Source of the DNA: Kitasatospora sp. MMS16-BH015
Lineage (GTDB): Bacteria > Actinomycetota > Actinomycetes > Streptomycetales > Streptomycetaceae
Assembly: GCF_002943525.1 (NCBI RefSeq)
Contig: NZ_CP025394.1
Span: 7,951,001-8,015,000 of the forward strand
Direction of reading: 5' to 3'
DNA length: 64,000 bases
Shown here: piece after piece, positions 27,887 to 35,418 of the stretch
Layout: the number at the start of each line of letters is the position of its first letter
Numbering within the stretch: the stretch's first letter is position 1
Notes under the pieces: generated by a model
Told to the model about the DNA's origin: nothing
The model's input: the letters and a program-made list of their open reading frames with translations, nothing else
The model's database searches: none
Position numbers and translations under genes: made by a program

Positions 27887-29035
27887 GTGCTCACTTCCCC
27901 CCGAAGAAGCCTCAGTCGCACCGTCCTCCCGCTGCTGGCCGCCGGCGCCCTGGCCGTGCCGGCCGTCGCGCTCGCCACCCCGGCCCACGCCGCGACCGGC
28001 CCCACCGCCAGTGTCGCGATGGGCGACAGCTACATCTCCGGCGAGGCCGGCCGCTGGAAGGGCAACGGCGACGACACCGCCGGCAGCCGGGACGGCACCG
28101 ACCGTGCCTGGAACGGCAGTTCGTACAATCCGGCAGCCGTCTACGGAGCCACCTACGCCAGCGGGTGCGACCGCTCGGACGGCTCCGAGATCCGCACCGC
28201 CGGCATCGCCCAGACCCAGCTCAACCTGGCCTGCTCGGGCGCCGTGACCGCCAACGTGCTCCGCGCCGCCGACGGCGGCCAGTCGTACAAGGGCGAGGCC
28301 CCGCAGGCCGACCAGCTGGCCGGGGTGGCCGCCGCGAACAACGTCAAGCTGATCACGCTCTCGATCGGCGGCAACGACCTCGGGTTCTCGGACGTGATCA
28401 CCACCTGCGCCAAGGATTATTTGATCTGGTACTCCTATTGCCACGACGACCAGCAGGCCGCGATCGACGCCAAGATGGACTCGGCGATGGCCGGGGTGGC
28501 CCGGTCGATCGAGTCGATCCGTACGGTGATGGCCAACGCGGGTTACGCACAGGGCAGTTACCGCCTGGTGCTGCAGTCGTACCCCTCGCCCATCCCGCGC
28601 AGCAGCGAGATGCGCTACCCCGAGAGCGGCTGGAGCCGGGCCTCCACCGGCGGCTGCCCGTTCTGGGACGAGGACGCCGACTGGGCCCGGGACACCGTGA
28701 TCCCGGAGATCTCCGACCACCTGGCCGCCGTGGCTTCGGCCGAGGGCGCGGAGTTCCTGGACCTGCGGGACGTGTTCCAGGGCCGCGAGGTCTGCTCCAC
28801 CTCCGCCCGGATGGCCACCACCAGCTCGGCCCCCTCCGCCAGCACCAGCGAGTGGGCCCGCTTCGTGGACGCCGGGATGAGCGCCAGCCAGGGCACCGTC
28901 CAGGAGTCGATGCACCCCAACTACTACGGCCAGCAGGCCCTCGGCCGCTGCCTGAGCCTGGAGTACGCCAGCCCGGGCAACCACGCCTGCCGCAACACCC
29001 CCGGCCGGGACGGCTCCGGGATGTACCTGGGCTGA
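27887..29035 (+). CDS. secreted SGNH/GDSL hydrolase (lipase/esterase)
   Basis: A 382-residue secreted esterase. The N terminus has Arg/Ser residues, a hydrophobic core LLAAGALAVPAVALA and an APAHA-A-like cleavage site (TPAHA|AT near residue 35). The GDS block is AMGDSYISGEAGRW with Ser48; the GxND block is GGNDLGF and the histidine lies in ESMHPNYYGQQALG. Several Cys pairs fit disulfides in an extracellular enzyme. This layout matches Streptomyces SGNH lipases. The GTG at 27887 has AGGAG 7 bases upstream. It converges with the GH47 gene with a single base between stop codons. Confidence 0.9.
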   Translation: MLTSPRRSLSRTVLPLLAAGALAVPAVALATPAHAATGPTASVAMGDSYISGEAGRWKGNGDDTAGSRDGTDRAWNGSSYNPAAVYGATYASGCDRSDGSEIRTAGIAQTQLNLACSGAVTANVLRAADGGQSYKGEAPQADQLAGVAAANNVKLITLSIGGNDLGFSDVITTCAKDYLIWYSYCHDDQQAAIDAKMDSAMAGVARSIESIRTVMANAGYAQGSYRLVLQSYPSPIPRSSEMRYPESGWSRASTGGCPFWDEDADWARDTVIPEISDHLAAVASAEGAEFLDLRDVFQGREVCSTSARMATTSSAPSASTSEWARFVDAGMSASQGTVQESMHPNYYGQQALGRCLSLEYASPGNHACRNTPGRDGSGMYLG

Positions 29036-29036
29036 T

Positions 29037-30446
29037 TCAGCGACGGACGGCGCCGCGCAGCAGCTTCCCCTCGGTCGAGAGCAGGCCGGTGCGGTAGTCG
29101 AAGCGCGGCGTCGCCGCGAAGAGCAGGTAGAGGTACTTGAAGTTCTCCGCGAAGAGGTAGCCCGGGGTGAGATCGCCCAGGTGGATCGGGGAGGTGGTCA
29201 CGTCGCGGGCCACGGTGTAGCCGCCGGGCACGCGCTGGCCGGAGCGCAGGCCCTGGAAGTAGCGGTAGGCGGTCTGCTTGAACTCGGCCTCCCCGGTGAG
29301 GCGCCAGAGGTCGAGGGCGGAGTTCGCGTACTCGGGGCGCAGGTCGTTGCGGGTGTCCAGGACCTGGCCGGAGTCGTAGTCGAAGACCTCCGGCAGCACC
29401 GGGTAGCGGTCCAGGGTCAGGCTCCAACTGCGGTAGTACTCCCGGGCGGTGGCCAGGTCGCCGCCCTTGCCGAGCAGGCCGGCGTAGAAGGCGCCGAGCT
29501 CGGACTGCCGGCGGCCGGTGGTCTCGCCGGTGGCGTAGTCGACCTGGGCGAAGTAGAGGTGGCCGTTCGGCCGCTGGGCCTGGTGGCGCAGCACCGCGGC
29601 GGTCAGCATCCGGTACCAGCCGCGCAGCTCGTCGTCGGCGAAGAGCTCGGCGCCGGCCCAGAGGTACTCGTAGAAGGAGTCCACCGGCGGGTTGGGCGCG
29701 CAGGAGGTGGTGTCCGCCCAGCGGCCGGACTCCACGTCCAGGGAGGTGCCGAGCAGGTCGAGCGAGGAGCGGCGGGCCACCACCGCGCGGGTGGCCCGCT
29801 TGGCGCAGCTCCAGTACCTGTCGTCGCCGGTCAGGCGGGAGAGCAGGCCGAACTCGACCAGATTGGTGCCGAGTTCGGCCAGCGGGCTGACCGTGCCGGA
29901 GACCGCGCCGGTGCGCAGGTTGACGTACCGGTAGGGCAGCTCGGTCGGTGACTTGGTGAAGGCGGGCAGCAGGCGGTCGGCCAGCTGGCGGCAGCGGGTG
30001 AGCAGGGCCGGGCGGCCGGTGCAGAGGTAGCCCGCGAGCAGGCCGCCGACCAGGCGGATCACCGTTTCGAAGAGCTGCACCTCGGTGTCCTGGGCCGGGT
30101 CGAAGTGCTGCTCGATCCAGTCGGCGGAGAGCTTGACCTCCTCGTCCAGACCCATCAGCCACAGGGTGTCCAGCGCCTCGACGATGGAGAGCCCGAAGGT
30201 GTGGCCGTCGGCGAAGAAGTCGTGCCGGGTGCCGGAGACCGGCCGCACCTCGTCGTACCCCCAGGCGGCCCGCTTGTAGCCCTCCCAGGCGTGCCGGAAC
30301 TCGGCCAGCACCTCGGCCGCCGCGGTGGCGTCGGCGGGCAGTCCGGCCGCCCGGGCGCCCGGGCCGGGGAGCACGGCGGTGGCGGTGGCAAGGCCGGCGG
30401 CGGCGCCGAGCAGGGTCCGGCGGCGGGGGTGGGGGAGCGGTCGCAT
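29037..30446 (-). CDS. Tat-exported GH47 alpha-1,2-mannosidase
   Basis: A 469-residue glycoside hydrolase family 47 protein, an (alpha/alpha)7 barrel. Typical stretches are SIVEALDTLWLMGLDEE, GTNLVEFGLLSRLTGDDRYW, SFYEYLWAGAELF, LRPEYANSALDLWRLTGE and AENFKYLYLLFA near the C terminus. Family enzymes trim alpha-1,2-mannose from N-glycans with an inverting mechanism and Ca2+. The N terminus RRRTLLGAAAGLATA is a twin-arginine signal ending near ARA, so the enzyme is exported folded. The ATG lies 8 bases after a TAGCCT -10 box (30460-30455). The actual bacterial substrate is unknown. Confidence 0.88.
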   Translation of the reverse strand: MRPLPHPRRRTLLGAAAGLATATAVLPGPGARAAGLPADATAAAEVLAEFRHAWEGYKRAAWGYDEVRPVSGTRHDFFADGHTFGLSIVEALDTLWLMGLDEEVKLSADWIEQHFDPAQDTEVQLFETVIRLVGGLLAGYLCTGRPALLTRCRQLADRLLPAFTKSPTELPYRYVNLRTGAVSGTVSPLAELGTNLVEFGLLSRLTGDDRYWSCAKRATRAVVARRSSLDLLGTSLDVESGRWADTTSCAPNPPVDSFYEYLWAGAELFADDELRGWYRMLTAAVLRHQAQRPNGHLYFAQVDYATGETTGRRQSELGAFYAGLLGKGGDLATAREYYRSWSLTLDRYPVLPEVFDYDSGQVLDTRNDLRPEYANSALDLWRLTGEAEFKQTAYRYFQGLRSGQRVPGGYTVARDVTTSPIHLGDLTPGYLFAENFKYLYLLFAATPRFDYRTGLLSTEGKLLRGAVRR

Positions 30447-30504
30447 GGCGCTGGAGGCTAGCGCCGGGGCGCGGCCGGGCCGAGCACCGGCCGGGTACGC
30501 GTGT

Positions 30505-30538
30505 CGGCGCTCCCGCCCAGGTCAGGACGGGAGCGCCG
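30505..30538. terminator. 11-bp hairpin terminator after the NADH dehydrogenase
   Basis: Arms cggcgctcccg and cgggagcgccg pair perfectly around a 12-base loop, 44 bases past the stop of the minus-strand dehydrogenase gene and before the next minus-strand gene (GH47). Confidence 0.75.
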
Positions 30539-30581
30539 GAATGGGGCTGCCGGGTGGTTTCACCCGATCGGTGGGCCCGGA

Positions 30582-31940
30582 TCAGCCCTTGGAGAGCAGC
30601 GACTGGGCGTGTGCGGCGACCTGGTCCTTGGTCAGGTAGGCGTCGGTGTACTCGAAGTCGCGCAGGCGGGCGGGCTGGCGGGCCAGGAATCCGGTGCGGA
30701 CGAAGTCGTCGCCGGCCGTGGCGTTGAGCAGCCAGTTGGCGCCGACCCGGAACTTCGCCGAGTTGGTGCGCATGGCCATCAGGTGGTAGCCGCGGGCCAC
30801 CAACTGGGCGGGTACGCCCTTGAGTTCGATGCCGATCGGCTTGGAGACGGCGTCCTTGCCGCCGAGGTCGACGACCAGGCCGAGGTCCTTGTGGTAGTAC
30901 GGCTCCAGCGGCTGGTTGCGCAGCGCGGCGATCAGGTTGTTGGCCACCGCCTTGCCCTGGCGGGCCGAGTGCTGGGCGGTGGGCGGGCAGACCGCGCCGT
31001 CGCCCTTGGCCAGGTCCGGCACGGCCGCCGCGTCGCCGAGGGCGAAGATGCCCTCGAACTGCGGCACCCGCATCTCGGCCGTGACCGCGATCCGGCCGCG
31101 CACCGTCTCCGCGTCCAGGGTGTTGATCAGCGGGCTGGCCGCGACCCCGGCCGTCCAGATCAGGGTGCGGCTGGGCAGCACCCGGCCGTCGGTGAACTTG
31201 ACCGTCTCGGCGCCGACTTCGGCCACCGAGACGCCGAGCGAGACGTCGATGCCGCGCTCGCGCAGGATCTTCATCGCGGTGGTGCCGAGCTTGTCGCCGA
31301 GCTCGGGCATCAGCTTCGGGGCGATGTCGATCAGGTGCCACTTGATCAGCTGCGGGTCGAGCCGGGGGTAGCGGCGGATCGCGGCCGTGGTGAGGCGCTG
31401 CAGGCAGGCCGCCGTCTCGGTGCCGGCGTAGCCGCCGCCGACCACCACGAACTGCAGCCGCGACTCGCGCTCGCGCTGGTCCAAGGTGGCCGAGGCCAGG
31501 TCGAGTTGGGCGATCACGTGGTCACGGACGTAGGCCGCCTCGGCCAGCGTCTTCATGCCGCGGGCGTAGTCGGTCAGGCCCGGGATGTCGAAGCTGCGGG
31601 TCACGCTGCCCGGGGCGAGCACCAGGTAGTCGTACTTCTCCGCCACCACCTCGTCGGTGATCTTGCGGACCACGCAGACCTTGGAACGCGGGTCCACCCC
31701 GATCGCGCCGCCCGGGATGATGTGGGTGCGGCGCAGCGAGCGGCGCAGCGAGACGGCCACCGACTGCGGGGTGAGCACGCCGGCCGCGACGTGCGGCAGC
31801 AGTGGCAGGTAGAGCTGGTAACTGAAGGGCGCGATCAGCGAGATCGACGCCTCGGAGGGGGCGAGCTTGCGTTCCAGGCGGCGCGCGCACTCGAGCCCGG
31901 CGAATCCGCCGCCGACGATCAGGATTCTCGGTCGCTCCAT
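30582..31940 (-). CDS. ndh: type II NADH dehydrogenase / NAD(P)-FAD oxidoreductase
   Basis: A 452-residue two-dinucleotide-fold flavoprotein. The FAD site is ILIVGGGFAGLECARRLERKL near residue 6 and the NADH site is FVVVGGGYAGTETAACL. TLIWTAGVAASPL and FALGDAAAVPD (flavin-ring contact) follow, then the quinone-region motif PPTAQHSARQGKAVANNL. This matches NDH-2, which passes electrons from NADH to menaquinone without pumping protons, on the inner face of the membrane. The C terminus GFLARQPARLRDFEYTD may provide membrane attachment. ATG at 31940 has an AAGGGA site upstream. Confidence 0.9.
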   Translation of the reverse strand: MERPRILIVGGGFAGLECARRLERKLAPSEASISLIAPFSYQLYLPLLPHVAAGVLTPQSVAVSLRRSLRRTHIIPGGAIGVDPRSKVCVVRKITDEVVAEKYDYLVLAPGSVTRSFDIPGLTDYARGMKTLAEAAYVRDHVIAQLDLASATLDQRERESRLQFVVVGGGYAGTETAACLQRLTTAAIRRYPRLDPQLIKWHLIDIAPKLMPELGDKLGTTAMKILRERGIDVSLGVSVAEVGAETVKFTDGRVLPSRTLIWTAGVAASPLINTLDAETVRGRIAVTAEMRVPQFEGIFALGDAAAVPDLAKGDGAVCPPTAQHSARQGKAVANNLIAALRNQPLEPYYHKDLGLVVDLGGKDAVSKPIGIELKGVPAQLVARGYHLMAMRTNSAKFRVGANWLLNATAGDDFVRTGFLARQPARLRDFEYTDAYLTKDQVAAHAQSLLSKG

Positions 31941-32129
31941 CGTCCATCCCTTACCCGTGCCAGCCCGTGCGCGGTACGCCCACGGGATACAGGACAACTC
32001 CTCGTCACCTTGGCACGGCCCCCTTGAGCCTGCCACCGCAGTGCCGCGCAGGGGGGACGCAAGGCCGGCTGAGGCGGTGTCGGGCGCCGGGGCGCGGGAG
32101 CGGGGGGAAAGGGTGGATAGGCTGGCCCG

Positions 32130-32903
32130 ATGCTTCATGAGGTGACGGCGGTGCGGTACGTGACACCCCTGCGCGAGGGCGGGTCGATGCCCGGGCTCGT
32201 CGAGGGGGACGACCACCGGCTCTACGTGCTCAAGTGGGTCGGCGCGGCGCAGGGCCGCAAGGCGCTGATCGCCGAGGTGCTGGCCGGCGAGCTGGGGCGG
32301 GGGCTCGGCCTGCCGGTGCCCGAGCTGGTGCTGCTCGACCTCGACCCGGTGCTCGCGCGCAGCGAGCCCGAGGTGATGATCCAGGACCAGATGCGGGCCA
32401 GCGGCGGCGGCAACCTGGGCATGGCCTACGTCAGCGGGGCGCTCAACTTCGACCCGCTCTGCTTCGAGGTGGATGCGGAGCTGGCCGCCCGGGTGCTCTG
32501 GTTCGACGCGCTGATCGGCAACGTGGACCGCTCCTGGCGCAACCCGAACATGCTGGTCGCCACCGGCGGCCTGCGGCTGATCGACCACGGCGCCAGCCTG
32601 ATCTTCCACCACCACTGGCCCGGGGCCCAGGGCTGGCGGCTGAAGCCCTACGACGCCTCCGACCACGCGCTGCGCCGGTCGGCCGGCCCGCTCGCGGCGG
32701 CCGAGGCCGAGCTGGCGCCGCTGGTGCCGGCCGCGCTGGCCGCCGCCGTGGCCGCGATCCCCGAGGTCTGGCTCGTGGAGGAGCCCGGCTTCGAGACGCC
32801 GGAGGCGGTGCGGGCCGCGTACGTCGAGCAGGTGACGGCGCGGTGGGAGGGGCGGTCGGTGTGGCTGCCGGAGCTGATCGAGCTGGTGGAGGTCGCGGAG
32901 TGA
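32130..32903 (+). CDS. HipA-like kinase domain protein
   Basis: A 257-residue protein related to the HipA serine/threonine kinase fold but much shorter than HipA (about 440 residues). The Lys of VLKWVG, the catalytic-loop-like LIGNVDRSWRNPNMLV (Asp and Asn), and LRLIDHGASLIF (metal-binding DHG in place of DFG) are visible. The N-subdomain-1 of true HipA is missing and no HipB antitoxin is adjacent. It overlaps the DUF3037 gene by four bases. The ATG follows a TAGGCT box by 6 bases, so the mRNA is probably leaderless. The phosphorylation target is unknown. Confidence 0.8.
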   Translation: MLHEVTAVRYVTPLREGGSMPGLVEGDDHRLYVLKWVGAAQGRKALIAEVLAGELGRGLGLPVPELVLLDLDPVLARSEPEVMIQDQMRASGGGNLGMAYVSGALNFDPLCFEVDAELAARVLWFDALIGNVDRSWRNPNMLVATGGLRLIDHGASLIFHHHWPGAQGWRLKPYDASDHALRRSAGPLAAAEAELAPLVPAALAAAVAAIPEVWLVEEPGFETPEAVRAAYVEQVTARWEGRSVWLPELIELVEVAE

Positions 32904-33292
32904 GCGGGTCCGTGGAGCTGTACGAGTACGAGTACGCGGTGCTGCGGGCGGTGCCCCGGGTCGAGCGGGGGGAGTGCGTGAACATCGGCGTGCTGCTCTA
33001 CTGCCGGCGGCACGAGCACCTGGGCGCCCGGACCCACCTGGACCAGAGCCGGCTGCTCGCGCTCGACCCGGTGGCCGACGTGGCCGGCGTGCGGCGGGCC
33101 CTGCACGGCGTGGAGGCCGTCTGCGCGGGCGGCCCGGCGGCGGGCCCGGCGGCCGGGGACAGCCCGGGGCAGCGGTTCCGCTGGCTCACCGCGCCGCGCA
33201 GCGCCGTGGTGCAGCCCGGGCCGGTGCACACCGGGTTCACCGCGGATCCGGAGGCGGAGCTGCGGCGGCTGTTCGAGCAGTTGGTGCTGTAG
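32900..33292 (+). CDS. DUF3037 family protein
   Basis: A 130-residue protein starting VELYEYEYAVLRAVPRVERGECVNIGVLLYC, the diagnostic DUF3037 beginning, followed by an Arg-rich ARTHLDQSRLLALDP stretch and a C-terminal FTADPEAELRRLFEQLV. The function is unknown. It is translationally coupled (GTGA overlap) to the HipA-like kinase; such pairs recur in bacterial genomes, so DUF3037 may be a partner or substrate of the kinase (inference). No membrane segment or signal is seen. Confidence 0.85.
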   Translation: MSGSVELYEYEYAVLRAVPRVERGECVNIGVLLYCRRHEHLGARTHLDQSRLLALDPVADVAGVRRALHGVEAVCAGGPAAGPAAGDSPGQRFRWLTAPRSAVVQPGPVHTGFTADPEAELRRLFEQLVL

Positions 33293-33392
33293 TCGCTTCC
33301 GGGAGCGGGGGTGCGCCGGGGCAGGGGGCGCGCGGGAAGCTTGGGCGGGTCAAAGCTGGAGTCGCTTAAGCATGTGCGCGTACGCTGGGCTC

Positions 33393-33836
33393 ATGGGCTC
33401 CACTCTCACCCCGGGTGTTCCGACCACTGCCGACCTGATGGAGGCGGTGGCCGCCGTCGGCACGGCGTACTTCCACGACTTCGCCGCCGCCGCGGCCCGG
33501 CACGGGCTGACCTCCTCGCAGGCCAAGGCGCTCAAGGCCGTGCAGGAGCCGGTGCCGATGCGGGCGCTGGCCGGCCGGCTCGGCTGTGACGCCTCGAACG
33601 TGACCGGCATCGTCGACCGCCTCGAGTCGCTCGGGCTGGCCGGGCGGGAGGCCGCCGCGGCCGACCGGCGGGTGAAGATCGTGACCATCACGCCGGCGGG
33701 CGCGCGGACGCTGGAGGCGATCCGGGCCGACATGACCCGGGCGCACGAGGCCTTCGGCTCGCTGGACGAGGAGCAGCGCGAGGCGCTGGGGCGGCTCTGC
33801 CGCCAGGTGCTGCCGCTGCTCACCGGCGGGCAGTAG
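33393..33836 (+). CDS. MarR family transcriptional regulator
   Basis: A 147-residue winged-helix regulator. The recognition segment is MRALAGRLGCDASNVTGIVDRLESLGLAGRE, followed by the wing DRRVKIVTITPAGARTL, both typical of MarR. The ATG at 33393 lies 6 bases after TACGCT (33381-33386), so it is probably leaderless; an ATG at 33372 would add seven residues. The palindrome gcttaagc (33364-33371) just upstream could be its operator. The target is unclear because neither neighbour is an obvious efflux gene. Confidence 0.87.
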   Translation: MGSTLTPGVPTTADLMEAVAAVGTAYFHDFAAAAARHGLTSSQAKALKAVQEPVPMRALAGRLGCDASNVTGIVDRLESLGLAGREAAAADRRVKIVTITPAGARTLEAIRADMTRAHEAFGSLDEEQREALGRLCRQVLPLLTGGQ

Positions 33837-33919
33837 TCGGCGGGCAGTAGCCGGCGCGGGCAGGCCTGCGGCGGGGTCGCGCGCGGGGTGGCTGAGCTGG
33901 ACTGTTAGGCTTGCGAAGC

Positions 33920-35350
33920 GTGAGCGCGAAGCCCCAGATCCCCAATGTCCTGGCCTCCCGGTACGCCTCGGCGACCCTGGCGCACCTCTGGTCCCCCGAG
34001 CACAAGGTGGTGCTGGAGCGGCAGCTCTGGCTGGCCGTGCTGAAGGCGCAGCGTGACCTCGGCATCGAGGTGCCCGAGAACGCCGTCGCCGACTACGAGC
34101 GGGTCATCGACCAGGTCGATCTCGACTCGATCGCCGCGCGCGAGCGCGTGACCCGGCACGACGTCAAGGCCCGGATCGAGGAGTTCAGCGACCTCGCCGG
34201 CCACGAGCAGATCCACAAGGGGATGACCTCCCGCGATCTGACCGAGAACGTCGAGCAGCTGCAGATCCGCCAGTCGCTGGAGCACGTCCGGGCCCGCACG
34301 GTCTCGGTGCTGGTGCGCCTCGGCCGCCTCTCGGCCGAGCACGCCGAGCTGGTCATGGCCGGCCGTTCGCACAACGTCGCCGCGCAGGCCACCACGCTGG
34401 GCAAGCGGTTCGCCTCGATCGCGGACGAGCTGCTGGTCGCCTTCCGCCGCCTGGAGGAGCTGATCGCCCGCTACCCGCTGCGCGGGATCAAGGGCCCGGT
34501 CGGCACCGCCCAGGACATGCTCGACCTGCTCGGCGGCGACGCCGAGAAGCTCGCCGAGCTGGAGCGCCGGGTCGCCGGCCACCTCGGCTTCGAGAACGTC
34601 TTCACCAGCGTCGGCCAGGTCTACCCGCGCTCGCTGGACTTCGAGGTCCTCACGGCCCTGGTCCAGCTCGCCGCCGGCCCGTCCAGCCTGGCCAAGACCA
34701 TTCGCCTGATGGCCGGCCACGAGCTGGTCACCGAGGGCTTCAAGGCCGGCCAGGTCGGCTCCTCGGCGATGCCGCACAAGATGAACACCCGGTCCTGCGA
34801 GCGGGTCAACGGCCTCGCCGTCATCCTGCGCGGGTACGCCTCGATGACCGCCGAGCTCGGCGGTGACCAGTGGAACGAGGGTGACGTCTCCTGCTCGGTC
34901 GTGCGGCGCGTGGCGCTGCCGGACGCGTTCTTCGCGTTCGACGGGCTGATCGAGACCTTCCTGACCGTGCTGGACGAGTTCGGCGCCTTCCCGGCCGTGA
35001 TCGAGGCCGAGCTGGACCGGTACCTGCCGTTCCTGGCGACCACCAAGGTGCTGATGGGCGCGGTGCGCGCGGGCGTCGGTCGCGAGACCGCGCACGAGGT
35101 CATCAAGGAGCACGCGGTGGCGGCGGCGCTGGCGATGCGGGAGGGCGTGCGGGAGAACGCGATGCTCGACCGGCTGGCCGCCGACGAGCGGATGCCGCTG
35201 GACCGGGCCGCGCTGGACGCGCTGCTGGCCGACCGGATCTCGTTCACCGGGGCCGCGGGGGCGCAGGTGGACGCTCTCGTGAAGCAGATCGCGGAGGTTG
35301 CGGACCGGTATCCGGAGGCTGCTTCGTACGCTCCCGGGGACATTCTGTAG
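33920..35350 (+). CDS. purB: adenylosuccinate lyase
   Basis: The enzyme cleaves SAICAR and adenylosuccinate in purine synthesis. The 476-residue chain begins PKPQIPNVLASRYAS-type sequence and has HDVKARIEEF, KGMTSRDLTENVEQLQ, RSHNVAAQATTLGKR (catalytic His region) and the fumarase/lyase signature GSSAMPHKMNTRSCERV, with WNEGDVSCSVVRR later. The GTG at 33920 lies 8 bases after TAGGCT (33906-33911), so the transcript is likely leaderless; a TTG three codons earlier is inside that promoter. A hairpin of a dispersed streptomycete type follows the gene. Confidence 0.97.
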   Translation: MSAKPQIPNVLASRYASATLAHLWSPEHKVVLERQLWLAVLKAQRDLGIEVPENAVADYERVIDQVDLDSIAARERVTRHDVKARIEEFSDLAGHEQIHKGMTSRDLTENVEQLQIRQSLEHVRARTVSVLVRLGRLSAEHAELVMAGRSHNVAAQATTLGKRFASIADELLVAFRRLEELIARYPLRGIKGPVGTAQDMLDLLGGDAEKLAELERRVAGHLGFENVFTSVGQVYPRSLDFEVLTALVQLAAGPSSLAKTIRLMAGHELVTEGFKAGQVGSSAMPHKMNTRSCERVNGLAVILRGYASMTAELGGDQWNEGDVSCSVVRRVALPDAFFAFDGLIETFLTVLDEFGAFPAVIEAELDRYLPFLATTKVLMGAVRAGVGRETAHEVIKEHAVAAALAMREGVRENAMLDRLAADERMPLDRAALDALLADRISFTGAAGAQVDALVKQIAEVADRYPEAASYAPGDIL

Positions 35351-35362
35351 GTCCTGATTTGC

Positions 35363-35406
35363 GGGCGCGGGGAGGTGCGTGGTCGGTCGCGCAGTTCCCC
35401 GCGCCC
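35363..35406. terminator. dispersed streptomycete hairpin between purB and MFS
   Basis: Arms gggcgcgggga and tccccgcgccc pair perfectly over a loop that contains ggtcggtcgcgcag. On the minus strand it reads ggggcgcggggaactgcgcg, the sequence I recognise as a widely repeated 3'-end element in streptomycete genomes. It sits between convergent purB and the DHA2 gene and likely terminates both. Confidence 0.75.
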
Positions 35407-35418
35407 CTTTCGCATGCC

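Noticed and set aside
28924..31341. An 805-codon minus-strand frame across GH47 and part of the NADH dehydrogenase
   Set aside because: It spans two genes out of frame and has Arg/Pro-rich low complexity typical of a shadow; the two real genes explain the region.
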